Below are positions 1-6,759 of a DNA stretch of 34,956 nucleotides, in pieces; the first letter of the stretch is position 1; each line of letters starts with the position of its first letter. Made by a program: the position numbers and the translations under genes. The notes under the pieces were generated by a model, which was not told where the DNA came from, searched no databases, and worked only from the letters and a program-made list of their open reading frames with translations. This stretch comes from a virus: the IMG/VR virus record IMGVR_UViG_3300037882_000287, positions 1 through 34,956 of that record; one strand, 5' to 3'.

Positions 1-10
1 GGAGCAAGAC

Positions 11-334
11 ATGACTGATCTCGAAATCGACCGCGCCCTCGCCCTCGCCATTGGGTGGCGGGAGGATCAGATGCGGGTTCTTGGTGGGACTCTTTGGCTC
101 AAAACTAACGACTTCCCACACATGTCGAACGGACCCCCGTTGATTCCGTGGCGCATGTTCTCCCACAAGAGCCCCGCCGTCATCTGGCCCATCGCGGAGC
201 GGTATGACTGCTTTCCGTGGCGCATGATCAGTGATTGGCAGGCTGAAACGTGTGATCCAGATTTGCATGGCACTGCCAACGCCGACACCGCCGCCAAGGC
301 CGTCGCACTGGCTGTTATCAGGAGCAAGACATGA
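11..334 (+). CDS. Small phage protein, ABA-sandwich-like
   Basis: This 107-aa protein opens with an ATG seven bases after a GGAG ribosome site. The layout (a short N-terminal helix ending in AIGW, a middle rich in Trp and Pro, and an Ala-rich C-terminal helix TAAKAVALAVIR) resembles the phage ABA-sandwich family of accessory proteins, whose function is unknown. The family call is from memory of the pattern and not from an alignment. Its GC-rich codons (gcc, cgc, ctc) differ from the AT-richer genes that follow, which suggests separate acquisition. Its start region is copied at 321-335. Confidence 0.6.
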   Translation: MTDLEIDRALALAIGWREDQMRVLGGTLWLKTNDFPHMSNGPPLIPWRMFSHKSPAVIWPIAERYDCFPWRMISDWQAETCDPDLHGTANADTAAKAVALAVIRSKT

Positions 335-335
335 C
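321..335 (+). repeat. Direct repeat of window bases 1-15
   Basis: The 15 bases ggagcaagacatgac occur exactly at 1-15 and again at 321-335. Each copy carries a ribosome-binding site and an ATG. This is the footprint of a tandem duplication of the start region of the gene at 11-334. Confidence 0.85.
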
Positions 336-399
336 CGAACGCGAAACGTTGGAGTTCGCCATCGTCCGAGCCGCCGCTGAGATTGGGAGGGGGCGATGA
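331..399 (+). pseudogene. 22-codon remnant of a duplicated ABA-sandwich-like gene
   Basis: A 22-codon frame begins with the same ribosome site and ATGAC as the gene at 11. Its first residues (MTERETLEFAIVRAAAEIG) follow the same pattern as MTDLEIDRALALAIGW of that gene. It then stops at TGA 397-399, which overlaps the next ATG (396). It looks like a duplicated copy that lost everything after the N-terminal helix. It could still be translated as a leader that couples translation to the next gene. Confidence 0.4.
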
Positions 400-605
400 G
401 GGCGCTACCCGCTGACAAGCACCAGCCACCAGTGACGCTGACCGATCCAGACATGATGTCGCAGGACATAAGCAAGCCGCTAGGCCAATGGTTTGCCAGC
501 CGCCTATCGGCACGCGAAGATGTAAGACGAGTATTTCCCAATCGAAAGGACGATCAACTAAATGGCAACAACTATGATTTCAGTTCACGTAAAAAGCAAG
601 CGTAA
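396..605 (+). CDS. Hypothetical protein, 69 aa
   Basis: The ATG at 396 overlaps the stop of the preceding short frame (ATGA) and follows GGGAGGGGGCG. The 69-aa product is hydrophilic and has no recognised motif. Its first two thirds are GC-rich like the genes before it. The last 15 codons overlap the start of the next gene at 562, so the frame may have lost its own 3' end. The 11-mer GGACGATCAAC lies within it at 548. Function unknown. Confidence 0.45.
   Translation: MRALPADKHQPPVTLTDPDMMSQDISKPLGQWFASRLSAREDVRRVFPNRKDDQLNGNNYDFSSRKKQA
548..558 (+). repeat. Dispersed 11-mer GGACGATCAAC, copy 1
   Basis: This is an exact copy of the 11-mer found seven times on the + strand. It ends three bases before the ATG at 562 and overlaps the 3' end of the 69-aa gene, where it is read as D-D-Q. 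Confidence 0.85.
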
Positions 606-1011
606 AGAAACGCGCAAGGTGTATACTTATCCTGTAAGTAATTATACCCCACCCAAAACTTATTACCCATCCCAAACACCGACCACATTCACAACAGCCG
701 TTGAGAATAGTGCAAAAGCGTTGGGTATTACTCCGGAGGAATATAATCGACGAGATTCATTAGTACGTACAATGGCGAAGGCATGTAAGCTTTCGTTCGG
801 AGATTCCTGTTTTTTCGTATCTCCCGATTTTCATTCACAGTATGGGCCCTGTTTTGTCTCTTCTAAGGCACTATGTTATGAAGATATTAAAGCTGACACA
901 TGGGTTGAAGGAAGCCCACCCAAGATACTTACCTTACGTAGTGTGCGCCTAGGTAGTACCATCCTTGCTAATGACTTCCATCTTTCTAAGGTAAATCCGC
1001 ATCATGTATAA
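562..1011 (+). CDS. Hypothetical protein, 149 aa, before the amidoligase island
   Basis: An ATG follows AAAGGA with an 11-base gap; an in-frame ATG at 577 is an alternative. The N-terminal 50 residues are basic and then rich in Tyr, Pro and Thr, probably disordered. The rest contains six cysteines and a mixed hydrophobic pattern that suggests a small folded domain. I do not recognise the family. Composition changes here from GC-rich to the AT-richer style of the main early genes. The stop overlaps the next ATG at 1004 by eight bases, so the gene is probably co-translated with the class-I amidotransferase. Confidence 0.65.
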   Translation: MATTMISVHVKSKRKETRKVYTYPVSNYTPPKTYYPSQTPTTFTTAVENSAKALGITPEEYNRRDSLVRTMAKACKLSFGDSCFFVSPDFHSQYGPCFVSSKALCYEDIKADTWVEGSPPKILTLRSVRLGSTILANDFHLSKVNPHHV

Positions 1012-1801
1012 AATTGGTTATTCTCCCGGTACAGGGACGGGTTATCCATTCCGGGGTTTGTTGGGGGGTCCAGACACCGACATTAATTTGCGAAATAATC
1101 CGGACGCACTTCAAGACTGTGCTTTTATTATACTCTGGGGTGGGTTGGATATCCATCCGAAATATTATGATGAACAAAAACACCCCACCTCAGATGCTAT
1201 TTTTGAGGGTACCCGAGACACTTTTGAGTTCAGCATAGCAACCAAAGCCATCGATCTAGGGATCCCCATTGTTGGTGTCTGTCGCGGCGCACAATGGCTG
1301 TCCATTTTGGCGGGAGGTAGTCTATATCAGAATATTCAACACCACAATGAATCATCTCATATGGTCAAATGGCGACGCAACGATGGTGTTGGTTGGTCAA
1401 ACGGGGTAGTTAATAGTGCTCACCATCAAGCCATGTGTCTTCATAGTATGCCCCCACAAGAGGTGATTCCTTTGGCGTGGAGTTCTTCTAGCCATATATG
1501 TGAGTATATGGATGGGGATAGTATTGGTTCAGATCCCACTCATGTTCTGGAAGCATGTTATTTCCCTAAAATTAAGGGGCTAGCTATCCAAGGTCATCCT
1601 GAATGGCTAGATAGCCAGCATCCATTTGTAGATATGAGTAGGGTTTGGTTTAACAACCACATACTTCCGGAGATTCAGGGGGCGACGCTACAAGAACCCC
1701 CACTTTCGACTAGCATAGCGGATACAGCGGATTTTATTGTAATGATGAAATCAACAGCTGGGCGTGTTCCGAAGAAACTAGTGGTTCTTAACAACCAGTG
1801 A
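1004..1801 (+). CDS. Class-I glutamine amidotransferase / peptidase C26-like hydrolase
   Basis: The 265-aa protein has the class-I GATase fold of the PuuD (gamma-glutamyl-GABA hydrolase) type. The nucleophile elbow GVCRGAQ carries Cys93, GHPEW supplies His198 and Glu200, and an SAHHQ motif lies near residue 140. The oxyanion strand ILWGGLDI is at residues 43-50. Members cleave gamma-glutamyl or similar amide bonds and act as stand-alone hydrolases. Next to two amidoligases it probably trims or reverses a gamma-glutamyl-type linkage, or releases ammonia; the substrate is not visible. The C-terminal 40 residues after the domain are unassigned. The ATG overlaps the preceding gene, and a weak AAGG lies upstream. 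Confidence 0.85.
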   Translation: MYKIGYSPGTGTGYPFRGLLGGPDTDINLRNNPDALQDCAFIILWGGLDIHPKYYDEQKHPTSDAIFEGTRDTFEFSIATKAIDLGIPIVGVCRGAQWLSILAGGSLYQNIQHHNESSHMVKWRRNDGVGWSNGVVNSAHHQAMCLHSMPPQEVIPLAWSSSSHICEYMDGDSIGSDPTHVLEACYFPKIKGLAIQGHPEWLDSQHPFVDMSRVWFNNHILPEIQGATLQEPPLSTSIADTADFIVMMKSTAGRVPKKLVVLNNQ

Positions 1802-1808
1802 CTTTATA

Positions 1809-1896
1809 TCCGGGATTGATGAAATTGGTAGACATATCGGACTTAAACTCCGATGCATGACATTGCGTGTGGGTTCGAGTCCCACATCCCGGACCA
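1809..1896 (+). tRNA. tRNA-Leu (anticodon UAA)
   Basis: The acceptor arms TCCGGGA (1809-1815) and TCCCGGA (1887-1893) pair fully, and CCA is encoded at 1894-1896. The anticodon arm is TCGGA-CTTAAAC-TCCGA with TAA at 1844-1846, which reads UUA codons. The T arm TGTGGG-TTCGAGT-CCCACA is intact. A long variable region with a GCA/TGC stem shows the type II tRNA expected for leucine. It lies on the early strand, seven bases before the 11-mer at 1903. Phage tRNAs of this kind usually supply a codon that is rare in the host. Confidence 0.95.
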
Positions 1897-1902
1897 ACTA
1901 CA

Positions 1903-1913
1903 GGACGATCAAC
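1903..1913 (+). repeat. Dispersed 11-mer GGACGATCAAC, copy 2
   Basis: Exact copy, and the only one outside any coding frame. It sits between the CCA end of tRNA-Leu and the ATG at 1920. A partial match (AACGATCAAG) follows at 1962. Confidence 0.85.
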
Positions 1914-1919
1914 ATCATC

Positions 1920-2102
1920 ATGAATAATGGCATAGCTAAAGTACATTGTACTTGTAATCATAACGATCAAGATAAAATGTATGGGTCACAAGTTCGCATA
2001 GCGAACGCAACCCAGAAAAATGCGGGGAGTGACAGCAAAGTAGTGGTTCGTTGTACTGTGTGCTCTAAGGAACACACTATTTCTAAAGGAGCTTTGAAGT
2101 GA
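1920..2102 (+). CDS. Small zinc-binding phage protein
   Basis: The 60-aa product has two paired ligand sets, CTCNH near the N terminus and CTVC near the C terminus, around the stretch SQVRIANATQK. Small phage proteins with this CxC...CxxC arrangement are common and probably bind one zinc ion; their role is unknown. I chose the ATG at 1920 because the longer frame would start inside the tRNA gene. No strong ribosome site precedes it, since the 11-mer GGACGATCAAC occupies that position and its GGA may serve. The stop overlaps the GTG start of the next gene. Confidence 0.75.
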   Translation: MNNGIAKVHCTCNHNDQDKMYGSQVRIANATQKNAGSDSKVVVRCTVCSKEHTISKGALK

Positions 2103-2434
2103 AAGTAATTCGTTATTTCCACATGAATACAAGAAGGTATTGGAATCCTTCAGGACTTCCTCATACTCGCAGTAAGTACGCGGGAGCGACAGTTCGGGTA
2201 GAGGGTGATACCGACGATCCGGCACAGGTTGATGTGCAGGTAACCTTCTGCTCTATCAAGGACGCTTACTGCCGCAAGACCGGGCGTGAGGAAGCATTGA
2301 AGGCCAAGACTAAGGTAGTTATGCTGCGATACCTGAGCCGTGAACTTCTTGATATTGCGAAGCAGGCCAACTACGGATTCCCAAAACAAGGGGATTGGGA
2401 TTTTGCTATGAAGTATTTTCTTCCTAAGGAGTAA
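2099..2434 (+). CDS. Conserved-looking hypothetical phage protein, 111 aa
   Basis: It starts at GTG 2099, overlapping the previous stop (GTGA) and preceded by AAAGGAG, a near-perfect ribosome site. The product is a soluble mixed alpha/beta protein. Its N-terminal half has strand-like VRVEGDTDDPAQVDVQVTF, and its C-terminal half is helical with a basic stretch (ALKAKTKV). No catalytic motif is evident. Its place just before the amidoligase genes makes a role in the island possible but unproven. Confidence 0.7.
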   Translation: MKVIRYFHMNTRRYWNPSGLPHTRSKYAGATVRVEGDTDDPAQVDVQVTFCSIKDAYCRKTGREEALKAKTKVVMLRYLSRELLDIAKQANYGFPKQGDWDFAMKYFLPKE

Positions 2435-2437
2435 TTG

Positions 2438-2722
2438 ATGAGGCCTTGGCTTGAGTTTGATGGTGTATATGGAGCTTGTGGCGTAGGAGTAATTTTTAAT
2501 TTTGGTGCCCACAAGGATTCGCTTTATAGTACCTTTGGAACCCCCACCGATCATTATGGAGGAATTGGTTATAACATCGCCGGGTTTGTAAATACAAAGA
2601 TTTGTAAAAAGGTATACGAAGATATCCAACAACACGCAGAGATTGTTTTCCAGTCCCCGGTAAAAACGAACGCTAACACGGGTCGGCATTTCTTTTTCAT
2701 TGTGTACAAACGTAAGGAGTGA
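2438..2722 (+). CDS. Hypothetical protein in amidoligase island, 94 aa
   Basis: The ATG at 2438 follows TAAGGAG by six bases and is preferred to the TTG at 2435. The small protein is rich in Gly and aromatic residues (YGACGVGVIFNFG near the start, GRHFFFIVYK near the end), which suggests a compact beta-rich fold. I do not recognise it. It is tightly packed between the 111-aa gene and the COOH-NH2 ligase, each with its own strong ribosome site, so it is probably made together with them. Confidence 0.65.
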   Translation: MRPWLEFDGVYGACGVGVIFNFGAHKDSLYSTFGTPTDHYGGIGYNIAGFVNTKICKKVYEDIQQHAEIVFQSPVKTNANTGRHFFFIVYKRKE

Positions 2723-2728
2723 GTAATA

Positions 2729-3493
2729 ATGCGTCTTGGTTCTGATCCCGAAGTCTTCCTTGTCAATCCACAAGGTAAGCATATTGCCATTAATGGTTAT
2801 ATTAACCACGGCAAGTATAACCCCCTCCAGATTGAGGGGCTCCCTTCCGGCTTTACGTTGCAGGAGGATAACGTAGCACTTGAGTATGGCATCCCACCAT
2901 GCAAGACTGCTGACGAATTCGTTGAAGCCATTCAACAGGTCATGGAAGAATCGCGCAAGTGGTTGCCTACTGACTTGGATTTCTCTAAGCTCTCCTGTAC
3001 TCTCTTTGAGGACGATCAACTACGCCATCCGCTAGCCCTTAAGTTTGGATGTGAGCCTGACTATTGTGCCTACACTGACAAGGTTAATCCTTCTCCCAAT
3101 CCTCCTGATTGGCGCATGCGTAGTGCTGGTGGTCATATCCATGTGGAGACGGATCAGAAGCCTTCTGCTGTAGGCATGGCGATGGACTTATGTTTGGCTG
3201 TTCCTGCTGTTCTCATGGACGATGGTATTGAGCGCAAGCAGATGTACGGTAAAGCCGGAGCTATTCGATATAAGCCTTATGGTTTGGAGTATCGTACATT
3301 GTCTAATTTCTGGATCTTCTCTCCGGAGACTATTCGATGGGCGTGGCATCAGACCGAGCGTGCTGTCCATCTTGTCAAGGAAGGCCTGCTTCCCAGCAAG
3401 AGTGTATTGAGCCGTGTCCGCCGCTGCATTAATACCAACGATAAGGACATGGCTTTTCGTTTGATTGATAAGTACAACTTAGAGGTAGTTTAA
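2729..3493 (+). CDS. Phage COOH-NH2 ligase (amidoligase, glutamine synthetase-like fold)
   Basis: The 254-aa protein carries the ordered motifs of the phage COOH.NH2 ligase family first defined around phage phiEco32. These are GSDPEVFL (4-11), EDNVALEYGIPP (46-57), GCEPDYCAY (107-115), RSAGGHIHVE (131-140) and GLEYRTLSNFW (185-195). In this fold the acidic and His residues of these motifs bind Mg-ATP and catalyse ATP-dependent amide formation between a carboxylate and an amine. The substrate is unknown. The length suits the family and all core motifs are present, so it should be active. A TAAGGAG site precedes the ATG. The 11-mer repeat lies inside it at 3010. Confidence 0.9.
   Translation: MRLGSDPEVFLVNPQGKHIAINGYINHGKYNPLQIEGLPSGFTLQEDNVALEYGIPPCKTADEFVEAIQQVMEESRKWLPTDLDFSKLSCTLFEDDQLRHPLALKFGCEPDYCAYTDKVNPSPNPPDWRMRSAGGHIHVETDQKPSAVGMAMDLCLAVPAVLMDDGIERKQMYGKAGAIRYKPYGLEYRTLSNFWIFSPETIRWAWHQTERAVHLVKEGLLPSKSVLSRVRRCINTNDKDMAFRLIDKYNLEVV
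3010..3020 (+). repeat. Dispersed 11-mer GGACGATCAAC, copy 3
   Basis: Exact copy within the COOH-NH2 ligase gene, read in frame as E-D-D-Q-L (residues 94-98), outside the catalytic motifs. Confidence 0.85.
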
Positions 3494-3494
3494 T

Positions 3495-4103
3495 ATGGAA
3501 TGGTTTTCTCACAATTGGCGTGATATCCATAAGTATTACAAGGATACTTATATCAAGCTGTATGAGCATTCTGGAGAAAAACTGTGGCACGTCACTAGCG
3601 TAAATGAAGATCGGGTCATGCTGATTAACCCGGAAGATGGCGAGGATGTGGTTGAGATTAAGCTTTGGGAGGACAAGCCTTTCAATGTTGAGATGATCTT
3701 GCCCCAAAAGGCTACTTTTCAAATGGGTAAAGTTGCGTTGTGTTTATCCAGAGTTCCTGCACAAATGTTTAAGCGGGGGATTTCTTCAGAGAATTGTATT
3801 ATTAACACACTAATGCCGGGAGGATGGCAGCCCAGCACACTAAGCTTCTCTCGCCTAACTGCCTATGTCCAAAAACAGGAGTATTTTAGTCCAACTGAAC
3901 TACTTCGAGGAGATGGGAAGATTAGTGTTGCTTTTGGCAGACGGTGGTCCTGTACTTGTGATGGTAATATATTTGTAGATACCAAACATTGTGGGACAAT
4001 CTTATTTAACCAAAAAACATATGACATCAATCTTGTTGTAAAAGCTGAGTTTATTCGTGCAATTGCACAGTATCCCGATATGAAAGAGTATACCTCTAAT
4101 TAA
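3495..4103 (+). CDS. Hypothetical island protein, 202 aa
   Basis: The start ATG lies one base after the preceding stop. The first 80 residues form a strand-rich domain (KLWHVTSVNEDRVMLINPEDG...). A conserved-looking segment follows, FQMGKVALCLSRVPAQMFKRGIS at about residues 75-97. The pattern FQxGxxAxxLxRxPxxxxKRGI appears to me to recur in phage proteins found beside amidoligases, but that is recollection and not a search. No catalytic motif is apparent. Its position between the two amidoligase genes suggests a substrate-binding or accessory role in the same pathway. Confidence 0.65.
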   Translation: MEWFSHNWRDIHKYYKDTYIKLYEHSGEKLWHVTSVNEDRVMLINPEDGEDVVEIKLWEDKPFNVEMILPQKATFQMGKVALCLSRVPAQMFKRGISSENCIINTLMPGGWQPSTLSFSRLTAYVQKQEYFSPTELLRGDGKISVAFGRRWSCTCDGNIFVDTKHCGTILFNQKTYDINLVVKAEFIRAIAQYPDMKEYTSN

Positions 4104-4104
4104 T

Positions 4105-4902
4105 ATGGCCGAAACTCTTGAACAAGTTTGGGCATCCTCCTTGGATGCAAGTAGTATTCCTCCAGAGCTTAACGATCAGTTTGTTTGTGGTCTAGAGCTA
4201 GAAGTAGAGGATGTGCGTGAGTTCAACGATCTAGACTTACTGAATGTGAATTCTGTAGAGGATGGGTCATTGCGTAATAGTGGCCGAGAATTTCTCCTGC
4301 CTCCAGATACCTTGGAAGGACAGATGCATAGGCTCCGGACTCTATATAACCCTAAAAACAGATTCATTATTAGGGGGCCTGATGCCTACTCTACACGTAC
4401 TAGTGTCCATGTACATGTAAACTGTCGTTGCCTTTCTAGGACATCTGTACGCAGCATTGTTCTGCTGTACAGTATCTTTGAGCCGGTGTTCTTTAGGTTT
4501 GCTGGTAGTGCTCGTGCCAACAATATCCATTGTGTCCCCCTGCACTGGACGCATCTCTCTAATTATTATGGAGGAGCCTTGGAACTATTGATTAAAAAGT
4601 GGTCTAAATACACGGCATTAAACCTCAAACCGTTGTCTAAACTAGGTACTTTGGAGTTTAGGCACCTTTATGGAACGGACGATCAACAAGTAATTGAGAC
4701 TTGGCTCCGCATGATTCGTGTTATCTGGGAGGCTGGACGTAATCTTCAGATTAAGCGTCAGTTGGTTTTGGGAACTATGACTAAACTTAAGGAAATTGAA
4801 CAACAGCTTATTACTGATGGTGTGCATAAGTATGCAAAAGAACCCATCGACTTTCGCCTAGAAGATAATCTTCTGGATTTTAAATTGCAATTTCTTCCTT
4901 AA
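4105..4902 (+). CDS. Second amidoligase (Amidoligase_2-like)
   Basis: The 265-aa protein shows the motif series of the Amidoligase_2 family: GLELEVE (29-35), DGSLRNSGREFL (53-64), SVHVHVN (100-106) and GTLEFRHLYGT (181-191). These correspond to the Glu-rich ATP/metal strands, the HxH motif and the EFR motif of the glutamine synthetase-like fold. The family is predicted to join a carboxylate to an amine using ATP. Together with the ligase at 2729 this gives two distinct amidoligases in one operon, so two different bonds or substrates are likely. It starts one base after the previous stop, with no clear ribosome site, and is probably translationally coupled. Confidence 0.88.
   Translation: MAETLEQVWASSLDASSIPPELNDQFVCGLELEVEDVREFNDLDLLNVNSVEDGSLRNSGREFLLPPDTLEGQMHRLRTLYNPKNRFIIRGPDAYSTRTSVHVHVNCRCLSRTSVRSIVLLYSIFEPVFFRFAGSARANNIHCVPLHWTHLSNYYGGALELLIKKWSKYTALNLKPLSKLGTLEFRHLYGTDDQQVIETWLRMIRVIWEAGRNLQIKRQLVLGTMTKLKEIEQQLITDGVHKYAKEPIDFRLEDNLLDFKLQFLP
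4677..4687 (+). repeat. Dispersed 11-mer GGACGATCAAC, copy 4
   Basis: Exact copy in the second amidoligase gene, read as T-D-D-Q-Q directly after the EFRHLYGT motif. Confidence 0.85.
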
Positions 4903-4907
4903 TAATT

Positions 4908-6089
4908 ATGTGTGGTATTGTTGCAGTAATTTGCAAAAAAGACGCAGGCTTTTATCAGAAAGATATAGCGGTCTTTGAGCAGTTGCTTGATGTGGGGCAT
5001 CTCCGAGGAGATGACGCCACAGGAGTAATCACTGTTCTAAAGAACACGGACTTCTATATTGATAAAGATTCTGGAACGTCTCAGTGGTTTTTGTATAGTT
5101 TTGATTCATTGGAATCACGAAAGGAAGCACTTAAGACTGGCTATGCTCTGATTGGGCATAATCGCTATGGCACAATTGGTAAGAAAGATGATGCACAAAA
5201 TGCACATCCTTTTCTTGTTGAGGATCATTTTGCCATGGTTCACAATGGCTCCCTAACCAATCATAAGACTTTGGCTGACACTACAGTAGATAGTGAGGCA
5301 CTTAGTATTGTGATTGAGAAAGCAATGAATGGTGACTCAGCGAAACCTAAGACAGAGGCTTTAGAGAGCATCTTGTCTGATGTGTATGGTGCATATGCCT
5401 GTGTGTGGTATAATCAGGCAGACCATACTATCGGATTTGTTCGTAATTCTCAACGTCCCCTCTGGTATGTAGAGACAGACGACAACTACTATCTTGCTTC
5501 TGAGGCAGGAATGCTGGCGTGGATTCTTTCACGTAATGGTATTTCTCCCAAGGAATTGCATGAGGTCAAGGTAGACCATCTCTACACGATCGATTTGGAT
5601 GAATTTAAGCATCCGATGACTGTGGAGCCCCTCACAATAAAAAAATATACGCCCTCCACGACGAGCACTGGTACTTCGGGGGAGGGCACAAACATTATCA
5701 AGACTAATCACACTCTGTCGAAGAATTATCTCAAGAGGTTCCTAAAGGAGAACAAGGGAAAGTATGTAGACTTCTACGTATATGATTACACAGAAACCAC
5801 GATTGGTGATCCCAACTGCTCGAAATACCTAATCCAAGGTCAAACAGATCTTTGGAGCTGGGAGCATTGTATTAATGTTATTGTTGATGCCAAGAAACTG
5901 GGCATTGATGATTTTGCTATACGTCTAGATGATATTTACTTTAGAGGGGACATTGAATCCTTGCAATTTAACAAGACTACTAATGAGGTAGATGTCTGGC
6001 TAGATCCCGATTCTATTACTATTGTACAACCTAAACTAACCTTGAAAAATGCGCACGCCTATAAAATTGCGAGTACAGATACTCACTAA
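4908..6089 (+). CDS. Class-II (Ntn-type) glutamine amidotransferase
   Basis: The product begins MCGIV, so Met removal would expose the catalytic Cys2 of the N-terminal-nucleophile GATase fold. Supporting motifs are GHLRGDDATG (30-39), GHNRYGTIG (83-91), NAHPF (98-102) and VHNGSLTN (111-118), typical of the GlmS/PurF/AsnB glutaminase domain. The domain would release ammonia from glutamine, presumably for a ligase in the same operon. A Thr/Ser/Gly linker (about 246-262) joins it to a C-terminal domain of about 130 residues that I do not recognise. That domain lacks a visible synthetase motif, so the acceptor is elsewhere. The last 41 bases overlap the ATP-grasp gene. Confidence 0.9.
   Translation: MCGIVAVICKKDAGFYQKDIAVFEQLLDVGHLRGDDATGVITVLKNTDFYIDKDSGTSQWFLYSFDSLESRKEALKTGYALIGHNRYGTIGKKDDAQNAHPFLVEDHFAMVHNGSLTNHKTLADTTVDSEALSIVIEKAMNGDSAKPKTEALESILSDVYGAYACVWYNQADHTIGFVRNSQRPLWYVETDDNYYLASEAGMLAWILSRNGISPKELHEVKVDHLYTIDLDEFKHPMTVEPLTIKKYTPSTTSTGTSGEGTNIIKTNHTLSKNYLKRFLKENKGKYVDFYVYDYTETTIGDPNCSKYLIQGQTDLWSWEHCINVIVDAKKLGIDDFAIRLDDIYFRGDIESLQFNKTTNEVDVWLDPDSITIVQPKLTLKNAHAYKIASTDTH
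5651..5687 (+). other. Inverted repeat in the GATase linker
   Basis: GCCCTCC (5651-5657) and GGAGGGC (5681-5687) can form a 7-bp GC stem with a 23-base loop. It lies where the encoded protein is a Thr/Ser/Gly linker. No U-tract follows, so it is not an intrinsic terminator. It may be a scar at a domain junction or an mRNA pause element. Confidence 0.35.
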
Positions 6090-6759
6090 CAAGCTAAAGA
6101 GTGGGGGGCTACGTCGTGTAGCCAAAGCCCTCCGTCCCACTCTAGGTTATCGTGTCCTGCGAACGAGGGTAGTAAAACCCCAACGCAAGCAATTTCGATA
6201 CGGAGATTTGAAGAACAAGATTGAACAGTACCAGTGGTTTGCTAACAATAACATTCCCTCTGTGGAATTCACTACCAGTCGGCTTGAAGCACAGGCTTGG
6301 TTGGAATTGGGGAATGTGGTCTTCTGTCGTACCCTAACTAGGGCCAGTGAGGGGCGGGGCATTGTGGTCGCCGAAACGGACGATCAACTTGTCCCCGCTC
6401 CGGTATATACCAAGTATACCAAGAAGAAGTTCGAATATCGTGTTCACATGTTCAAAGACACTGTGGTCCGTGTTCTAGAGAAGCGTAAGCGTTCTGGATG
6501 GGAAGGTGAACGAGACACTCGTGTACGGAATACAGCCAACGGATATGTGTTTTGTCAGGAATTGTATGCTCCTCTGCCCGAAGGCCTGATTGAATTGGCG
6601 ACCAAGGCCCGTAAAGTAACTGCTTCCGACTTTGTTGGCGTAGATTTGGGATATAATGTAAAGAAAAACCATCTTTTTGTTATCGAGGTTAATAGTGCCC
6701 CCGGCATTGAGGGCTCTTCTGTTACTGCATATACCACAGAGATTCTAAAACATGTATAA
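6049..6759 (+). CDS. ATP-grasp ligase-like protein
   Basis: The 236-aa protein is basic at its N terminus and then shows ATP-grasp hallmarks. These are a Lys/Arg-Gly loop (TRASEGRGIVVAE, 97-109), the strand KKFEYRVHMF (126-135), VGVDLGY (197-203) and the metal-binding strand VIEVNSAPGIEG (211-222). ATP-grasp enzymes activate a carboxylate as an acyl phosphate and couple it to an amine, often amino acid by amino acid. In the phage amidoligase clusters such an enzyme is predicted to build a short peptide or tag. It is shorter than most family members, so the N-terminal pre-grasp domain may be reduced. The start overlaps the GATase gene by 41 bases. Confidence 0.8.
   Translation: MRTPIKLRVQILTNKLKSGGLRRVAKALRPTLGYRVLRTRVVKPQRKQFRYGDLKNKIEQYQWFANNNIPSVEFTTSRLEAQAWLELGNVVFCRTLTRASEGRGIVVAETDDQLVPAPVYTKYTKKKFEYRVHMFKDTVVRVLEKRKRSGWEGERDTRVRNTANGYVFCQELYAPLPEGLIELATKARKVTASDFVGVDLGYNVKKNHLFVIEVNSAPGIEGSSVTAYTTEILKHV
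6378..6388 (+). repeat. Dispersed 11-mer GGACGATCAAC, copy 5
   Basis: Exact copy in the ATP-grasp gene, read as T-D-D-Q-L (residues 110-114) just after the Gly-rich loop. Confidence 0.85.

Noticed and set aside
1857-1919. Longer N terminus for the small zinc protein at 1920
   Set aside because: Those codons fall in the T arm and acceptor of tRNA-Leu and in the 11-mer repeat, and they have no ribosome site.
2150-3019. Long open frame of 289 codons on the - strand
   Set aside because: It lies antisense to four well-supported + strand genes with clear ribosome sites and to conserved ligase motifs. Its translation looks like mirror-codon sequence without recognisable features.
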